The notes under the pieces: model-generated | Seen by the model: only the letters and a program-made list of their open reading frames with translations | Databases searched by the model: none | Told to the model about the DNA's origin: nothing | Translations under genes and position numbers: made by a program | NCBI GenBank assembly: GCA_030655515.1 | Contig: JAURVI010000045.1 | Span: forward strand, 1 to 64,000 | Origin: Polaromonas sp. | GTDB lineage: Bacteria; Pseudomonadota; Gammaproteobacteria; Burkholderiales; Burkholderiaceae_C | DNA length: 64,000 bases | Reading direction: 5' to 3' | In this document: one piece after another, positions 54,538 through 62,827 of the stretch | How positions within the stretch are numbered: the first letter of the stretch is position 1 | How the letters are laid out: each line of letters begins with the position of its first letter

Positions 54538-56967
54538 ATGCAATTCCCCGAATCCTGGTTGCGCGAATTTTGCAACCCGCCCCTGTGTACCGAGGCGCTG
54601 GCCGAAACCTTGACCATGGCTGGTCTGGAAGTTGAAGAACTCAAGCCGGTGGCGCCACCCTTTACCCGCATTGTGGTCGGCGAGATCAAGGAAGCGGTTC
54701 AGCATCCGGATGCCGACCGCCTGCGCGTCTGCAAGGTGGATGCGGGGCAGGGTGCGCTGCTCAACATCGTCTGCGGTGCGCCCAATGCCAGAGTCGGCAT
54801 CAAGGTACCGTGCGCGCTGGTCGGCGCCGAGCTGCCGCCCGCAGGAGATGGCAACAAGCCTTTCCTGATCAAGGTGGGCAAGCTGCGCGGTGTTGAAAGC
54901 CAGGGCATGCTCTGCTCCGCGCGCGAACTCAAATTGTCGGAAGACCATGGCGGCCTGCTGGAGCTGGCCGCCGATGCGCCGGTCGGTCAGGATATCCGTG
55001 AGCACCTGCAGCTCGACGACACCTTGTTCACCCTCAAGCTGACTCCCAATCTGGCGCACTGTCTCAGTGTGTACGGCATCGCCCGTGAAGTCGCCGCCCT
55101 GACCGGCTCGCCCTTGAAAACACCCTCATTCCCGCAGGCCGTTGTGACCAGCGCGGACAGGCTGCCGGTCCGCATCAGCGCGCCTGATTTGTGCGGTCGT
55201 TTCTCCGGACGTATCGTGCGTCAGGTCAACACCCGGGCAGCGACGCCGCTGTGGATGGTGGACCGGCTGGCGCGTTGCGGACAGCGCAGTGTGACGGCGC
55301 TGGTGGATATCTCCAACTACGTGATGTTCGAGCTCGGCCGGCCGTCGCACATTTTTGACCTGGACAAGATTCAGGGCGGCCTCGACGTGCGTTGGGGCAA
55401 GCCGGGTGAGCAGCTCAAGCTGCTCAACGGCAGCACGGTGACGGTGGACGAAAAAGTCGGTGTCATTGCCGATGAGCGCCAGGTCGAGTCGCTGGCGGGC
55501 ATCATGGGCGGCGATGCGACTGCCGTGTCGGATGACACCCAAAATATTTACGTCGAAGCCGCCTTCTGGTGGCCCAGGGCCATTGCCGGACGCTCGCGCC
55601 GCTACAATTTTTCGACCGATGCCGGCCATCGTTTTGAGCGTGGCGTGGATCCCGGCCAGACGGTTGAACATATCGAGCGCATCACGCAACTGATCCTGGC
55701 CATCTGCGGCACGCCGGACACGGTTTGCGGCCCCATCGACGATGTGCAGACCAGTCTGCCGGCAGCCGCACCGGTGACGCTGCGGGTGGCGCGGGCCGCC
55801 AAGGTCATCGGCATGCCCGTGACCCAGGCACAGTGCGCCGATGTCCTTAGACGCCTTGGTTTGCCGGTGCTGGAGGCCGAGGGCTTGCTGACGGTGACAC
55901 CGCCCGGCTACCGCTTTGACCTGCAGATCGAGGAAGACCTGATCGAGGAAGTGGTGCGCATGGTGGGCTACAGGCACCTGCCCGACACGCCACCGCTGGC
56001 GCCCATCACCGCCAGGCTACGGCCCGAGTCACAGCGCAGCCCGTTTGCCGTGCGCCGCGCGTTGGCCGCGCTGGGCTACCAGGAAACCATCAACTTCAGT
56101 TTTGTCGAAGAGCGTTGGGAGCATGAACTCGCCGGCAATGCAAACCCGATCAGGCTGCTCAATCCGATTGCCAGCCAGATGAGTGTGATGCGCTCTTCCT
56201 TGCTCGCCTCCTTGCTCCAGGTGCTTAAGTTCAACCTCGACCGCAAAGCCAGCCGGGTCAATGTGTTTGAGCTGGGCAGGGTGTTCTTACGCGACACACA
56301 AAGCCGGAACACCGACACCACGGTGGCTGGCTTTGACCAGCCCATGCGGGTGGCGGGCCTGGCTTATGGGCCGCGCGAGGCGCTGCAATGGGGCCAGTCC
56401 GACAAGGGTGTGGATTTCTTCGACGTCAAAGGCGATGTGCAAGCCCTGTTGGCGCCGCTGGAAGCGGTGTTTTCGCCGGCCATCCACCCGGCCATGCATC
56501 CCGGGCGTTGCGCCAGCATCGCCATCGGCGGTGCGGTCATTGGCTTTGTCGGTGAGTTGCACCCCCAATGGCGGCAGGGCTACGAGCTGGCGCATGCGCC
56601 GATTCTTTTTGAACTGGCGCTCGATGCCTTGCTGCTGCGCCCGGTTCCTGCCTTCCAGCCGGTGAGCAAGCGCCAGCCGGTGGAGCGCGATATTGCGGTC
56701 ATCGTCTCCGAAGCGGTGACGCATGCGGCGTTGCTGGCCGCGATCCACGGTGCCGACACACGGGGGCTGCTGAAATCGGCCACCCTGTTCGATATCTATC
56801 GACCGCAACAAGGCAATGCCTTCATGCAGCTTGGTGAAAAAAGTCTGGCCGTGCGCTTGGTGCTTTGCAGCGAGGACGCTACACTGACCGACGAACAAAT
56901 TGAGGCTACCATCGAGGCGGTGCTTGAGAATCTCACAACCAGCCTGCAGGCGCGTTTGCGAGCTTGA
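54538..56967 (+). CDS. pheT: Phenylalanyl-tRNA synthetase beta subunit
   Basis: The 809-aa protein has the normal domain order: N-terminal, then the tRNA-binding (EMAP/OB) domain (residues 40-150, VVGEIKEAVQHPDADRLRVCKVD), B3/B4 editing domain (LVDISNYVMFELGRPSHIFDLDKI), B5 and catalytic-like domains (LGYQETINFSFVEERWEHEL), and the C-terminal ferredoxin-fold anticodon domain (QPVERDIAVIVSEAVTHAALLAAI). Confidence 0.97.
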   Translation: MQFPESWLREFCNPPLCTEALAETLTMAGLEVEELKPVAPPFTRIVVGEIKEAVQHPDADRLRVCKVDAGQGALLNIVCGAPNARVGIKVPCALVGAELPPAGDGNKPFLIKVGKLRGVESQGMLCSARELKLSEDHGGLLELAADAPVGQDIREHLQLDDTLFTLKLTPNLAHCLSVYGIAREVAALTGSPLKTPSFPQAVVTSADRLPVRISAPDLCGRFSGRIVRQVNTRAATPLWMVDRLARCGQRSVTALVDISNYVMFELGRPSHIFDLDKIQGGLDVRWGKPGEQLKLLNGSTVTVDEKVGVIADERQVESLAGIMGGDATAVSDDTQNIYVEAAFWWPRAIAGRSRRYNFSTDAGHRFERGVDPGQTVEHIERITQLILAICGTPDTVCGPIDDVQTSLPAAAPVTLRVARAAKVIGMPVTQAQCADVLRRLGLPVLEAEGLLTVTPPGYRFDLQIEEDLIEEVVRMVGYRHLPDTPPLAPITARLRPESQRSPFAVRRALAALGYQETINFSFVEERWEHELAGNANPIRLLNPIASQMSVMRSSLLASLLQVLKFNLDRKASRVNVFELGRVFLRDTQSRNTDTTVAGFDQPMRVAGLAYGPREALQWGQSDKGVDFFDVKGDVQALLAPLEAVFSPAIHPAMHPGRCASIAIGGAVIGFVGELHPQWRQGYELAHAPILFELALDALLLRPVPAFQPVSKRQPVERDIAVIVSEAVTHAALLAAIHGADTRGLLKSATLFDIYRPQQGNAFMQLGEKSLAVRLVLCSEDATLTDEQIEATIEAVLENLTTSLQARLRA

Positions 56968-57007
56968 GCTTTTATAAACAACAGCAGTCATCAGCGAGGA
57001 GCGCGCC

Positions 57008-57346
57008 GTGGAGTTTTCCGTTGAAAGTCTTGAGAGTCCCGCGTTGACCAAGGCCCACCTGGCGGAGCTGCTGTTTGAGCAGATCGGTTTGAACAAGCGC
57101 GAATCCAAGGACATGATCGATGCGTTTTTCGTTCTGATTTCCGGCCGCCTGGTGGATGGCGCCGATGTGAAAATTTCTGGCTTCGGCAATTTTCAGATAC
57201 GCACCAAGGCACCGCGTCCGGGGCGCAACCCGCGCACTGGCGAATTGATTCCGATCCAGGCCCGACGCGTGGTGACATTCCATGCCAGCCACAAGCTCAA
57301 AGAGCAGATTCAGGGCCAGATGGGGCCGGTTTCAGTCGCAAAATAG
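57008..57346 (+). CDS. ihfA: Integration host factor alpha subunit
   Basis: The 112-aa HU-fold protein carries LTKAHLAELLFEQIGLNKRESKDMIDAFF and the DNA-bending arm ISGFGNFQIRTKAPRPGRNPRTGE. It uses a GTG start at 57008 with CGAGGAG about 8 bp upstream. It follows pheT by 40 bp, the same order as in many proteobacteria (pheT-ihfA), and forms a heterodimer with IhfB. Confidence 0.95.
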   Translation: MEFSVESLESPALTKAHLAELLFEQIGLNKRESKDMIDAFFVLISGRLVDGADVKISGFGNFQIRTKAPRPGRNPRTGELIPIQARRVVTFHASHKLKEQIQGQMGPVSVAK

Positions 57347-57412
57347 CTTGTAGTTTGGCAAAGTCCGAGCCAGCCGAGTGCTGATCTGGGTTTGTTCCAG
57401 TGCAGTAACTTT

Positions 57413-57432
57413 GGCAAGTCCGACGACTTGCC
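57413..57432. terminator. Hairpin after ihfA
   Basis: GGCAAGTC (57413-57420) and GACTTGCC (57425-57432) form a perfect 8-bp stem with a CGAC loop. There is no T-run, so a rho-independent stop is uncertain; the AT-rich merR promoter follows. Confidence 0.4.
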
Positions 57433-57537
57433 GGCTCATGGCCTAAACAACACATCCAAAAAAATATTTGTAACTATTTGCACTAAGTTTCGACTTAGAG
57501 TAGATTTGCAGCTTTATCTCTTAGCACATTGATTTAA

Positions 57538-58017
57538 TTGGAGAAAACTCTCCCCCCCATTCCCGCCAAGCGCTACTTCACCATTGGTGAGGTCAGTGAT
57601 TTATGTGGCGTCAAACCTCATGTGCTCCGTTATTGGGAGCAAGAGTTCACGCAGTTGCGCCCGATGAAAAGGCGCGGCAACCGGCGCTACTACCAGCACC
57701 ACGAAGTGCTGATGATCCGCAGAATCCGCGATTTGCTGTATGACCAGGGTTTTACCATCAGCGGCGCGCGCAACAAGCTGCAGGAGATCGTGCAACTGGA
57801 GCGTGACAAACGCCGCAACGGCGAGGTCATGCTCGACGGCGTCGACGTGGTGGAGGCCGGCGATTCGAGTCTGGATGACTTTGGCGATTCGGCGGACTTC
57901 GAAGACAGTGGGCCAGATGTTGCACACTTGCCCGACGGCAGCGCGGCGCAGCAAAGACTGCTGCTGTTGCGCCGTGAGTTGTTTGAAATCCGGGATTTGC
58001 TGAGCGCCACTTACTGA
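57538..58017 (+). CDS. MerR-family transcriptional regulator
   Basis: The 159-aa protein has an N-terminal MerR helix-turn-helix (RYFTIGEVSDLCGVKPHVLRYWEQEF, residues 12-37, and RRGNRRYYQHHEVLMIRRIRDLL). An acidic linker (DDFGDSADFEDSG) and a C-terminal helix follow. It is the uncharacterised MerR usually found after ihfA in betaproteobacteria. The start is TTG at 57538; no ATG or GTG fits the conserved N-terminus MEKTLPPIPAKRYFTIGEV. The ligand is unknown. Confidence 0.9.
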   Translation: MEKTLPPIPAKRYFTIGEVSDLCGVKPHVLRYWEQEFTQLRPMKRRGNRRYYQHHEVLMIRRIRDLLYDQGFTISGARNKLQEIVQLERDKRRNGEVMLDGVDVVEAGDSSLDDFGDSADFEDSGPDVAHLPDGSAAQQRLLLLRRELFEIRDLLSATY

Positions 58018-58054
58018 AGAAGCCCGGAGAAGCAAGCTATAATCCAAAGCTCGA

Positions 58055-58131
58055 CGGTGTGTGGCGCAGCCTGGTAGCGCACTTGCATGGGGTGCAAGGG
58101 GTCGAAGGTTCGAATCCTTTCACACCGACCA
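58055..58131 (+). tRNA. tRNA-Pro (GGG)
   Basis: The 77-nt gene folds as a cloverleaf: acceptor stem CGGTGTG/CACACCG, anticodon stem CTTGC/GCAAG with loop ATGGGGT (anticodon GGG), and T-loop GGTTCGAATCC. The discriminator A and CCA (58129-58131) are encoded. It follows merR by 37 bp and is closed by a terminator. Confidence 0.96.
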
Positions 58132-58142
58132 GCGATTGATTG

Positions 58143-58184
58143 AAAAAAAGCAGTCTTGCCGAAGTGTAAGACTGCTTTTTTTTT
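58143..58184. terminator. Bidirectional terminator after tRNA-Pro
   Basis: The stem AAAAAAAGCAGTCTT (58143-58157) pairs with AAGACTGCTTTTTTT from 58168. It serves the tRNA gene and the convergent Nudix gene. Confidence 0.9.
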
Positions 58185-58203
58185 AATCTTTTTTCGTGCC
58201 TGG

Positions 58204-58749
58204 TCAGCCAATGTCGAGGGTGTGGACGCCGAACCTTCCCTTGCGGTGGTCGGAAAAAAAGCGTTCCAGGGTTTCCTTCACGGTTTTAAATGCAATTTCT
58301 TCCCAGGGAATTTCAGACTCCGTGAACAGTCTGGCTTCAATCGTTTCGTGACCGGGATTGAATTGGTCGCTGAGCAGCCGGGCCCGGTAAAACATGTGAA
58401 CCTGGCCGACCCGCTTTACGTTCAATACGCTAAACAGGTCCTCCATTTCAAACCGTGCGCCGGCTTCTTCGTCGGTTTCCCTCGCAGCGCCCTGCGAGGT
58501 GGTTTCGCCCAGCTCCATGAAGCCCGCGGGCAGGGTCCACTTGCCCCAGCGCGGCTCGATGTTGCGTTTGCACAGCAGAACACGCTCGCCCCAATGCGGC
58601 ACCGTGCCGACGACGTTGAGCGGGTTCTCGTAATGGATGGTGTCGCAGGTCGGGCACACGGCCCGCTCTTTGATGTCGCCATCGTCCGGCACCCGATAGG
58701 CCACGGCGGTGCCGCAGTTTTTGCAGTGTTTGATGGGGCTGCGATGCAT
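58204..58749 (-). CDS. Nudix hydrolase with N-terminal zinc ribbon
   Basis: The 181-aa protein has a zinc ribbon (C9-x2-C12, C32-x2-C35) and a full Nudix box from G76 to G97 (AGFMELGETTSQGAARETDE, then EAG). Related proteins include NADH pyrophosphatase-like and ADP-ribose hydrolases. The substrate is unknown. It is convergent with the tRNA-Pro gene and lies 27 bp downstream of the FAH-family gene on the same strand, so co-transcription is possible. Confidence 0.92.
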   Translation of the reverse strand: MHRSPIKHCKNCGTAVAYRVPDDGDIKERAVCPTCDTIHYENPLNVVGTVPHWGERVLLCKRNIEPRWGKWTLPAGFMELGETTSQGAARETDEEAGARFEMEDLFSVLNVKRVGQVHMFYRARLLSDQFNPGHETIEARLFTESEIPWEEIAFKTVKETLERFFSDHRKGRFGVHTLDIG

Positions 58750-58776
58750 GGCGACAAGTGTAAATCGAAAGAAAAA

Positions 58777-59472
58777 TCAGAGCACCTTGACGGTCAGTGT
58801 GCCCAGCCCCTGGACTTCACCGACCATCGTGTCGCCGGGCACCACGGCGGCCACACCCTCAGGCGTTCCGGTATAGATCAGGTCGCCGGGCTGCAGTTCC
58901 CAAGCCGCGGACAAGTGTTCAATGGTCTCGGCAATATTCCAGATCAGCTTGGCGACGTTGCTGTGCTGGCGCTCTTTCCCGCCGACCTGCAGGTGGATTT
59001 CGGCTTGGCTCACATCGCCAGCCTGGGCCGCCGGGGTGATGGGGCCAATCGGGGCCGAATGGTCGAAAGCCTTTCCGATGCACCAGGGACGGCCCTGCTT
59101 TTTCATCTCGCCTTGCAGGTCGCGGCGCGTCATGTCCAGGCCCACCGCATAGCCAAAAATGTGCTTGTGCGCGTCAACCGCCTTGATGTTTTTGCCGCCC
59201 GTGCCGATGGCCACCACCAGCTCGATTTCGTGGTGCAGGTTTTGGGTCAGGCCAGGGTAGGCAATGGCGCCGGTCTGACCGGCCTCTACTGCCACCACCG
59301 CGTCGGCGGGTTTGAGGAAGAAAAACGGCGGCTCGCGGCCGGTAAAGCCCATTTCTTTGGCGTGTTCTTCGTAGTTGCGGCCCACGCAATAAATGCGGTG
59401 AACCGGAAAGCGCTCGGACCGGCCGACAACGGGCACCGACACGGTGGCGGGTGGGGTAAATAAAAAACGCAT
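58777..59472 (-). CDS. Fumarylacetoacetate/fumarylpyruvate hydrolase family protein
   Basis: The 231-aa FAH-domain protein shows HRIYCVGRNYEEHAKEMGF, FFFLKPADAVV, the metal ligands E82 and E84 in HHEIELVVAIG and D113 in GLDMTRRDLQ, and IYTGTPEGVAAVVPGD near the end. The CVGRNY...EMG start and length are typical of fumarylpyruvate hydrolase (gentisate pathway). The start at 59472 gives MRFLFTPPATVSVPVVGRSE; the longer frame upstream is not FAH-like. A zeta-class GST gene, the preceding step of the same type of pathway, lies at 62177. Substrate is inferred. Confidence 0.88.
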   Translation of the reverse strand: MRFLFTPPATVSVPVVGRSERFPVHRIYCVGRNYEEHAKEMGFTGREPPFFFLKPADAVVAVEAGQTGAIAYPGLTQNLHHEIELVVAIGTGGKNIKAVDAHKHIFGYAVGLDMTRRDLQGEMKKQGRPWCIGKAFDHSAPIGPITPAAQAGDVSQAEIHLQVGGKERQHSNVAKLIWNIAETIEHLSAAWELQPGDLIYTGTPEGVAAVVPGDTMVGEVQGLGTLTVKVL

Positions 59473-59631
59473 GACAATCTCTCTTTTCTGTGTAGGCCCG
59501 GTGCCTGACGCACAGGGCGGTCTGAAAAACTGAGGTTCACGAAATGATTCCAGAATGATCGCACAGACCGGACGCAAAGGCCTGTTGTTGCGCGGCATCG
59601 TCAATGACCACCGGTGCTCCAGGCCGTGGAT

Positions 59632-60987
59632 TCAGCGGTCAAAATAAACACCATCCTGCAGCAGGCACTGCTGCAAACGGGGGACGTCGGTCTCGGCAAA
59701 CGCAGCCCCGGCATCAAGCAGCGCCGCGGCCGTTCCGGCGGCCTGACCCATCACAAAACAGCCGCCACTGGCGCGCGCTGCCGACTGGCCTTCGTGGGTC
59801 ATGGACGCGCAGCGACCGGCGACCAGCAGGTTGCTGACCTCTTTGGGCACCAGCATGCGCCAGGGCAGGTCGTTGTAGGCGCGGGCCTCGTCGCGCGGAA
59901 AGCCCCAAGCGATGGCGCCATCGACATGCATCTCCATCGGCCAGGCGTTGATGCCGATTACATCGTCGAAGCGGACCGAGGACAGGATGTCTTCGCCGCT
60001 GAGCGAGTAGCTTCCGCAGATGCGCCGCGTCTCGCGCAGGCCGACCTGGGGCGCAATATCCACGATGGCCGACTGCTCGAAGCCCGGCACCTCGTTCTTC
60101 AGAAAGCGGAAATACTCGGTGATCTGCCGGCGGCCTTCGAGCTCGCCGTCGCTGAGCTGGCGCGCGTCGGTCGCATCCATCGCATTGCCGCTGGCATTGC
60201 GGATTTGCGTCACGTTGGCGCGCCATTCGGTGGGGTTTTTTTGCGGCCGGAGAATCGCGCCCTTGCGCGGAAACCGGTAGCGGCCAGGGTTGCGTACCAA
60301 GGCCTGCGCCATCAGATCGTCAATCGCCTTGAAATCACCGATTGCCGCCAGCGCGCGCCCGGCATCGACATGGCCGACGCGAAACATCGTGGATGGAAAC
60401 AGGGCGCTGCCCTGGCCGTCGCCCAGCTCAAAAGGCACACCGGCAAAGTGGGCCACGTCGGCATCGCCCGAGCAGTCGATAAAGCGGTGGGCCCGGATCG
60501 CCTGGCGCCCGGATTTGGTTTCAACCACCAGCGCCGCCAGGGCCTGGCCGGTCATCAGCACCGCCGCCGCCCAGGCGTGGAACAGGATATGCACACCGCT
60601 GGCGATCAGCAACTGGTCGGCCGCGCATTTGTAGGCCGATACATCGTAGGCGCGCACGCGTATGCGGCCCTGCATGCCGTCCTGCGGCTGGTTCAGTCCG
60701 CCCAGCGCGTCAATACGCGCCAGCAGCTCGTCCGCCACGCCATGCACCACTGGCTGCATTTCGCCGTTTTTGCGGCCATACAGCCCGGCAAAATTGGTGA
60801 CGCCACCGGCCGTGCCCATGCCGCCCAGAAAACCATAACGCTCCACCAGCAAAGTGTGCGCGCCGCGCTTGGCGGCACTGACGCTGGCCGCCAGGCCGGC
60901 CGGCCCGCCGCCGATCACGACAACATCGAATTCGCCGTAGACGGGCAGTGTGCGGGCGGGTTCGGTGACAGAGGCCGTGAAGGGCAT
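59632..60987 (-). CDS. FAD-dependent oxidoreductase (FAD_oxidored type)
   Basis: The 451-aa protein has the dinucleotide fold DVVVIGGGPAGLAASVSAAKRG (GGGPAG, 26-31), LLVERYGFLGGMGTAGGVTNFAG, SAYKCAADQLLIASGV, and near the C-terminus NLLVAGRCASMTHEGQSAARASGGCFVMGQAAGTAAAL, which is the FAD-binding end of this family. The substrate is unknown. It lies 20 bp after a Bug binding-protein gene, so the two probably share a transcript, and the protein may oxidise the imported acid or a derived compound (inference). Confidence 0.88.
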   Translation of the reverse strand: MPFTASVTEPARTLPVYGEFDVVVIGGGPAGLAASVSAAKRGAHTLLVERYGFLGGMGTAGGVTNFAGLYGRKNGEMQPVVHGVADELLARIDALGGLNQPQDGMQGRIRVRAYDVSAYKCAADQLLIASGVHILFHAWAAAVLMTGQALAALVVETKSGRQAIRAHRFIDCSGDADVAHFAGVPFELGDGQGSALFPSTMFRVGHVDAGRALAAIGDFKAIDDLMAQALVRNPGRYRFPRKGAILRPQKNPTEWRANVTQIRNASGNAMDATDARQLSDGELEGRRQITEYFRFLKNEVPGFEQSAIVDIAPQVGLRETRRICGSYSLSGEDILSSVRFDDVIGINAWPMEMHVDGAIAWGFPRDEARAYNDLPWRMLVPKEVSNLLVAGRCASMTHEGQSAARASGGCFVMGQAAGTAAALLDAGAAFAETDVPRLQQCLLQDGVYFDR

Positions 60988-61006
60988 GGCGGTGTGCAAC
61001 AGCGCT

Positions 61007-62017
61007 TTACTCGATCTTGATGCCGCGCATCGCAATGATGCTGCTCATGATGGCAGTTTCGCTGCGGATGCGGCTGAGCAGGCCTTCGGGCGAAGTGCCC
61101 ACCGCTTGCCAGCCCTGGTTGAACAGTTTCTGGCGGGTGTCGCTGTCGCGAATGATTCTGGAGACTTCCTGGTTCAGGCGTGCCTGGGCGGCCTTGGACA
61201 GCTTGGCCGGACCCACCAGGGCGGTCCAGACTTCCAGGTTGAAATTATGCACTCCAGCGTCGGCCAGCGAGGGAATTTCGGCGGCCAGGGCGCTGCGCCC
61301 GCTGGTCAGTCCTATGGCCTTGAGCTTGCCGGCTTTGACCTGTGGCAGCGCAATGCCGGGCGGCACCAGCGCCATCTGGATCTGGCCGCCGAGCAGCGCC
61401 GTGGTGACCTGCGGGTTGCCTTGGTAAGGCACATGCACGGCAGCCAGGTTGCCGACCGTGGATTTGAGCAACTCCATGCCCAGGTGCCCGACCGAGCCGT
61501 TGCCGACCGAGCCGTAGTTCCACTTGTCGCCGGCGTTGCGGGCTGCGACGAAGAAGTCACGGCCGGAGGGCTGGTTCACCGGGGCGACCAGCACCAGCGG
61601 TGCCGTGGTCAGCAGGGAGATCGGGGTGAAGTCTTTGCTCGGGTCGTAAGGCAGCTTGGCATACAGCAACCTGGCCGAGGTCAGGTTGCCGTTGATCACC
61701 ACGCCCAGCGTGTGGTCGTCGGTGGCTTTGGCCACCAGATCGGCGGCGATATTGCCGGAGGCGCCGGGACGGTTTTCCACGATCACCGGTTGGCCCAGAG
61801 CCCGCGACAGCGGCTCGGCCAGCGTGCGTGCGGCCATGTCGGGCGTGGAGCCGCCGGGAAAACCGACCAGGATTTTGACGGGCCGGGTCGGCCAGTTGGC
61901 CGCGGCTGCCGGAGCGGCCTCTTTGACGGCCGGTTTTTTGGGGATATGTTGGGCTGTAGCCATTGCAGGTGCCGCAATAGCGGCGATCAAAAGCGTCGCT
62001 AAGCTGAAGACTTTCAT
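61007..62017 (-). CDS. Bug-family (TctC-like) periplasmic solute-binding protein
   Basis: The 336-aa secreted protein has signal peptide MKVFSLATLLIAAIAAPAMA, a Lys/Ala/Pro-rich linker (residues 22-45), then WPTRPVKILVGFPGGSTPDMAAR, VIVENRPGASGNIAADLVAKA and HVPYQGNPQVTTALLGG, all Bug hallmarks. GGAGA lies 6 bp before the ATG at 62017. It is the first gene of a minus-strand group with the FAD oxidoreductase and is divergent from the zeta-class GST gene. Confidence 0.92.
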   Translation of the reverse strand: MKVFSLATLLIAAIAAPAMATAQHIPKKPAVKEAAPAAAANWPTRPVKILVGFPGGSTPDMAARTLAEPLSRALGQPVIVENRPGASGNIAADLVAKATDDHTLGVVINGNLTSARLLYAKLPYDPSKDFTPISLLTTAPLVLVAPVNQPSGRDFFVAARNAGDKWNYGSVGNGSVGHLGMELLKSTVGNLAAVHVPYQGNPQVTTALLGGQIQMALVPPGIALPQVKAGKLKAIGLTSGRSALAAEIPSLADAGVHNFNLEVWTALVGPAKLSKAAQARLNQEVSRIIRDSDTRQKLFNQGWQAVGTSPEGLLSRIRSETAIMSSIIAMRGIKIE

Positions 62018-62176
62018 CGGGTTCTCCATTCTTGAAACCCCTATTGGAACAGTTTTTCTGGCCCCATCCCCTCGGCCACCGATGGCAGGTCGGCACAAGC
62101 TGACCGAGCTGTTCAGCGGCGCCGGGGAAGACGGGTTGGGGGAACCAGAAAAGCCGTTTCAGTTTATGCTTTCGCG

Positions 62177-62827
62177 ATGAAACTCTACAACTACCATCGC
62201 TCGTCGGCCTCCTTTCGTGTGCGTATCGCATTGCAGCTCAAGGGCCTGCGTTATGACTACATCGCCGTACACCTCGCCAAAGGCGATCACAAAAAGCAGG
62301 CTTATGCGTCTGTCTCGGCCGACATGATGGTGCCCCTGCTGGAGACCGACGGCGCGCGCCTGTCGCAGTCGATGGCCATCATCGAGTACCTGGACGAAAC
62401 CCATCCGGCGCCGCCGCTGCTGCCGGCCGATGCGCTGGGCCGCGCCAAGGTGCGCGCGCTGGCGCAGTCGATTGCCTGCGAGATCCATCCGCTGAATAAC
62501 CTGCGCGTGCTCAAGTACCTGGTGCGGGAGCTCAAGGCCGATGAAGAGGCTAAAAACACCTGGTACCGGCACTGGTGCCGCGAGGGGCTGGAAGCTTTCG
62601 AGCGTCAGTTGAACTCCCTGCCACCCTCGGACTACTGCTATGGCGACACGCCGACCCTGGCCGACTGCTGTCTGGTGCCGCAAATCTTCAACGCCAAACG
62701 TTTTGAGGTGAACTTGGGCGGCTTGAGCCGCATCATGGCGGCTTTCGAGTCCTGCATGGCGCTGCCGGCTTTCCAGAAAGCCCAGCCCTCGGCCTGTCCG
62801 GACAGCGAGGCTGAAGCAGGCCGATGA
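62177..62827 (+). CDS. Zeta-class glutathione transferase (maleylpyruvate/maleylacetoacetate isomerase type)
   Basis: The 216-aa protein begins MKLYNYHRSSASFRVRIALQ; SSAS (9-12) is the glutathione-binding zeta signature. MVPLLETDGARLSQSMAIIEYLDE and SIACEIHPLNNLRVLKYL are further family segments, the latter shared with maleylpyruvate isomerase and maleylacetoacetate isomerase. It isomerises the cis double bond of ring-cleavage products, feeding an FAH-type hydrolase such as the one at 58777. No ring-cleaving dioxygenase is in the window. Its stop overlaps the next start. Confidence 0.88.
   Translation: MKLYNYHRSSASFRVRIALQLKGLRYDYIAVHLAKGDHKKQAYASVSADMMVPLLETDGARLSQSMAIIEYLDETHPAPPLLPADALGRAKVRALAQSIACEIHPLNNLRVLKYLVRELKADEEAKNTWYRHWCREGLEAFERQLNSLPPSDYCYGDTPTLADCCLVPQIFNAKRFEVNLGGLSRIMAAFESCMALPAFQKAQPSACPDSEAEAGR

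Noticed and set aside
58055-58131. tRNA-Pro as an integration site of a genomic island
   Set aside because: No integrase gene, no direct repeat of the tRNA 3' end and no change in gene type is visible downstream; a terminator and ordinary genes follow.
61007-62017. Tripartite tricarboxylate transporter operon
   Set aside because: Only the binding protein is present; no TctA or TctB membrane gene is found near either Bug gene.
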